A stretch of DNA of 8,679 bases, taken from the NCBI GenBank assembly GCA_003354225.1, contig PIVH01000068.1, forward strand, positions 1 through 8,679. The letters are read 5' to 3'. Source of the stretch: Globobulimina sp. Lineage: Eukaryota > Foraminifera > Rotaliida. Below are positions 7,067 through 8,679 of the stretch, one piece after another; the stretch's first letter is position 1; every line of letters begins with the position of its first letter. The position numbers and the translations under genes were made by a program. Under the pieces are notes generated by a model. The model saw only the letters and a list, made by a program, of their open reading frames with translations. It was not told the DNA's origin and searched no databases.

Positions 7067-8679
7067 CTATATTTTATTATAACATCCTCGCACCACATCC
7101 TGGCACAAGAAAACACATAAAACACTTAACTGTCATTCGCAGCCGAAGCACGCATAGATTTCTGTATTTGTCGCGTTAAATGCCTTAAATTTTTGCGAAT
7201 TTTACGAATTTGTTTCAATGCTTTTCGAAGATGTTTTCGTTTTTTATTATATCGATTGCGACGACCAATTTGACGAACTAAGCCCATGCCACGTTTTACC
7301 GAATTAAAGATGCGTTTGCCAGACACGAATATCTTTTTTAATTTGGGCGCTGCGCATTGTTCTGCGTTCTTTACGCATTGTAACAAGGGACCAACGCGTG
7401 GGAGATGGATATCTGTGCATGTTCAGGATATATAACGTGTGTTGGTATATTATTAAATATAAATAATATACCAAGTTTTAGAGCTTTTTGATGTATATCC
7501 AATACGAGACATAGTTTCAGAATTTTGTGGTTTACACATTTCTTTATCGAAGGATATAAAAACGGTAAGGTTTTGGGTAATAATTTGGGTCGCAATGAGT
7601 GTACATTCATATGTTGTAACATATGTTGTATGGCCGCTGATATTTTGATCTCTTTATTCTGTGTTCGTTGACTACCAAAGCGACCAAAATTATTTTCATT
7701 TGCATTGTCAAAGCCGTAGGAACTGATCACTTCATCCCAATCCATATCATTATTAAACACAAATATCTCCTCATTCGTATCTGATATCGACTCAAAGGAT
7801 CGCAATCTCCTTCCATTATATACATAGTCATAGTCATAGTCATATTCATCATCCATATCATTCTGTTTTTTGTTTTTTTTGTTTTTAAGGGTATCACCGA
7901 TATATAACAACACAACAAAACTTGATCAATGAATGCATTCTCAACGCCGACGTCCTTCTTCTTCTTATTATTATCCTCATTTACTGGCTGATTCTGTATG
8001 TAATTATCAACAATCTCATTATCCATTTCATTAAATATATCATTTAAGCCATTATATAAGATATTAATTTCTTGGGTTTTGGCAGCAGTTAGATGAACAT
8101 GCGTGTTATGAGCGGAAATGGTGACACAGGCATGCTTATGAATGAATGGTATGGCCCCCGTACATTTACTATATAATCGTGAGGGTAAATTGCCTTTCTT
8201 TGTTTTGCTTTTACTATCATCCGCATCCACATCCACTTGTTTTGGATGGGCGCCAACTTCCTCCAATTTGTCAGGATGGGCACCCACTTCTTCGCTTTTC
8301 GCGTCGGTTTCTTTGGAGAAAGAGACCCAATCTCTGCTATCATCCCAGTTAAACGACAACTGATTAAAATAATACGTATGGCCGCCAAATATGTCAAAAT
8401 TATTTACTTTTATTTTTTCATCATTTTGTTTGCCGGAATGTTCGTCAAATTTATCAAATCCTAATCTATTGCCTCGCCAATACGAGTAAGCCAATGTGTC
8501 GTCATAATCTTGCACTGGTTTTTATATATATTTATATTTATTGTTATATGTTTTGTATATCACATACTTGCGTAAGAAATGGCAGCATCAATGGATAGCT
8601 CGTCGTCATCATTATAGATGTTGTCATAATCTATATTCCCATTGGATAATATTTCTTTTTTTTCGTTTCGTTTTTTGCT
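3504..8679 (-). CDS. Gene A: giant acidic/His-rich membrane protein with repeated Cys modules, five exons, 5' partial
   Basis: Whole-gene model with five exons: 8679-8568 (open at the window edge), 8514-7922, 7862-7472, 7412-7131 and 7066-3504. Total coding length is 4941 bases, exactly 1647 codons including the stop, so at least 1646 residues. All four introns are GT...AG, 53-64 bp, and each restores a single frame with matching phase. The predicted chain is low in complexity: Asp/Tyr-rich stretches, His clusters, Arg/Glu-rich and Asn-rich tracts, four cysteine modules, one EF-hand-like loop, a short coiled coil, and a transmembrane segment with a basic cytosolic tail. No family recognised. 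A cell-surface or extracellular matrix role is inference only. Weakest point: the last intron. If it is not spliced, this is two genes, one ending at 7126 and one starting at the ATG at 7028. Confidence 0.65.
3681..3752 (-). other. Transmembrane segment of gene A
   Basis: About 24 hydrophobic residues (TFWGLILISLFFGMISCLLV core) lie between the acidic ectodomain and a basic KRLFCKNGK stop-transfer motif. This predicts a C-terminal tail in the cytosol. Confidence 0.8.
4134..4232 (-). repeat. Asn-rich tract with 15-bp tandem repeat
   Basis: AAT-rich codons encode an Asn run, then Gln-Asn4 units. On the plus strand, copies of TGATTATTATTATTT begin at 4171, 4186 and 4201. This is a slippage-prone coding microsatellite inside gene A. 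Confidence 0.8.
4248..4337 (-). other. Cys module 4 of gene A
   Basis: Pattern KCMLVFGRNVCLCEFINW...YRC, spacing C-x8-C-x-C-x17-C. It is flanked on both sides by Asn-rich low-complexity sequence. Confidence 0.75.
4668..4703 (-). other. EF-hand-like calcium-binding loop in gene A
   Basis: DGDGDGVLSAKQ places Asp at loop positions 1, 3 and 5, Gly at 6 and Leu at 8, as in canonical EF-hands. Position 12 is Gln instead of Glu or Asp. Helix-compatible sequence precedes it. Only one loop is convincing, so calcium binding is uncertain. Confidence 0.5.
4965..5027 (-). other. Cys module 3 of gene A (diverged)
   Basis: Pattern QCMHVFDRQGCVCRYMGEHYHC, with C-x8-C-x-C-x8-C spacing, has lost the Trp and shortened the last loop. 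The final Y-x-C and the [VL]-[WF] core are kept. Confidence 0.7.
6177..6251 (-). other. Cys module 2 of gene A
   Basis: Pattern KCLHLWKHRLCLCQFLGW...YQC, spacing C-x8-C-x-C-x12-C. It has the same acidic/Trp lead (WDDDEHW...MKTWEG) as module 1, showing an internal duplication of the whole unit. Confidence 0.8.
6795..6872 (-). other. Cys module 1 of gene A
   Basis: Pattern KCLTLWKKRLCLCQFLGW...YHC, spacing C-x8-C-x-C-x13-C. It is preceded by an acidic/Trp lead (WDDDNEW...MKTWNG) and followed about 30 residues later by HHFHH. Confidence 0.8.
7067..7130 (-). other. Gene A intron, 64 bp, with stop codon spanning its donor region
   Basis: GTTAAG donor and AAATATAG acceptor, phase 1. It joins ...RASAAND to IDENRYEDGDDD and onward into the 1174-residue frame. 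The unspliced reading ends at the TAA (7128-7126) lying inside the donor. The downstream frame has a TAA just inside the intron, so it is open exactly back to the acceptor. The donor is not a perfect consensus. Confidence 0.55.
7131..8679 (-). CDS. Gene A upstream exons (N-terminal 459 codons, 5' truncated by window edge)
   Basis: Exon 8679-8568 reads an open frame rich in Lys, Asp and Asn, ending ...AAISYA. The next exon (8514-7922) continues with MQDYDDTLAYSYWRG, a 10-residue tandem repeat with core EEVGAHP (DNA period 30, about 8244-8293), and a His-rich patch CTGAIPFIHKHACVTISAHN. Exon 7862-7472 begins with a DYDYDYDY run. Exon 7412-7131 is strikingly basic, with VGPLLQCVKNAEQC followed by about 60 residues dense in Arg and Lys (RQIGRRNRYNKKRKHLRK). 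Segment KKCVNHKILKLCLV keeps the C-x8-C-L spacing of the modules in the last exon but lacks the third Cys. Apparent starts at 8515 (GTG) and 7913 (TTG) are artefacts: the first is the final G of an intron, the second lies inside an intron. Role unknown. Confidence 0.7.
7413..7471 (-). other. Gene A intron, 59 bp
   Basis: GTATAT donor and CATGCACAG acceptor, phase 1, AT-rich inside. It joins ...HQKALKL to DIHLPRVGPLLQCV. Without it the frame reaches a stop at 7371-7373. The basic exon that follows is open upstream only as far as a TGA inside this intron. Confidence 0.75.
7863..7921 (-). other. Gene A intron, 59 bp
   Basis: Donor GTTTTG (weak), acceptor AAAAACAG, phase 0. It joins ...VENAFID-Q to NDMDDEYDYD. 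Without it the first frame runs on into Met/Arg-rich out-of-frame translation of the Asp/Tyr repeat. A nearby alternative donor or a frameshift is possible, but the acceptor looks good. Confidence 0.65.
8515..8567 (-). other. Gene A intron, 53 bp
   Basis: GTATGTGATATAC donor and AAAACCAG acceptor, phase 1, AT-rich inside. Joining makes an ATG (Met) codon from A plus TG and links two open frames (...AAISYA to MQDYDD). Confidence 0.8.

Noticed and set aside
8515-8517. GTG start for the upstream frame of gene A
   Set aside because: The G at 8515 is the last base of a GTATGT...CAG intron; a better in-frame exon lies upstream.
2002-8679. Endogenous giant-virus insertion
   Set aside because: No capsid, polymerase, packaging ATPase or other viral hallmark, and the genes contain spliceosomal introns.
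1-8679. tRNA, rRNA or other structured RNA gene
   Set aside because: No B-box/T-loop motif with a matching cloverleaf or rRNA signature was found by eye; a covariance-model scan was not possible.

Overview
The window is eukaryotic nuclear DNA. The evidence is a kinesin motor-domain exon ending at a GTGAG splice donor, several frame-restoring GT...AG introns of 53-64 bp, degenerate telomere-type repeats, and a fragment resembling a eukaryotic Fanzor (TnpB-like) nuclease. Asn-, Asp-, Tyr- and His-rich proteins with very short introns suggest a protist (amoeboid, algal or fungus-like). I cannot name the species.

Layout. Positions 1-504 are an open frame running in from the left edge that looks like the N-terminal part of a Fanzor protein; no nuclease core follows. 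Positions 505-1672 have no convincing gene. They hold a TA microsatellite, imperfect direct repeats, a C/G-run hairpin, a 16-bp perfect palindrome and about 190 bp of decayed CCCTAA/CCCTAAA repeats. Positions 1673-1928 are the first coding exon of a kinesin heavy chain, probably kinesin-5-like. The exon that should follow, carrying the P-loop, is not visible in the window.

From about 1990 rightward the character changes: sequence becomes AT-rich and every believable gene lies on the minus strand. Gene B (about 2002-3306) encodes a secreted or cell-surface glycoprotein-like protein with a signal peptide, several N-glycosylation sequons and paired cysteines; it has one clear intron and one tentative one. 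Gene A (3504-8679, 5' end beyond the window) appears to be a single gene with four phase-compatible introns. It would encode at least 1646 residues: an acidic, Tyr-rich, His-rich, four-cysteine-module protein with one transmembrane segment near its C-terminus and a short cytosolic tail.

Genes A and B are co-oriented and 197 bp apart. Both look like exported surface or extracellular-matrix proteins without a family I recognise. The main candidate for something undescribed is gene A, for its repeated Cys module, its HHFHH clusters and a stop codon that lies across a splice donor. The second point of interest is the discontinuity near 1930-2000, where the kinesin gene and gene B meet tail to tail and both look interrupted.
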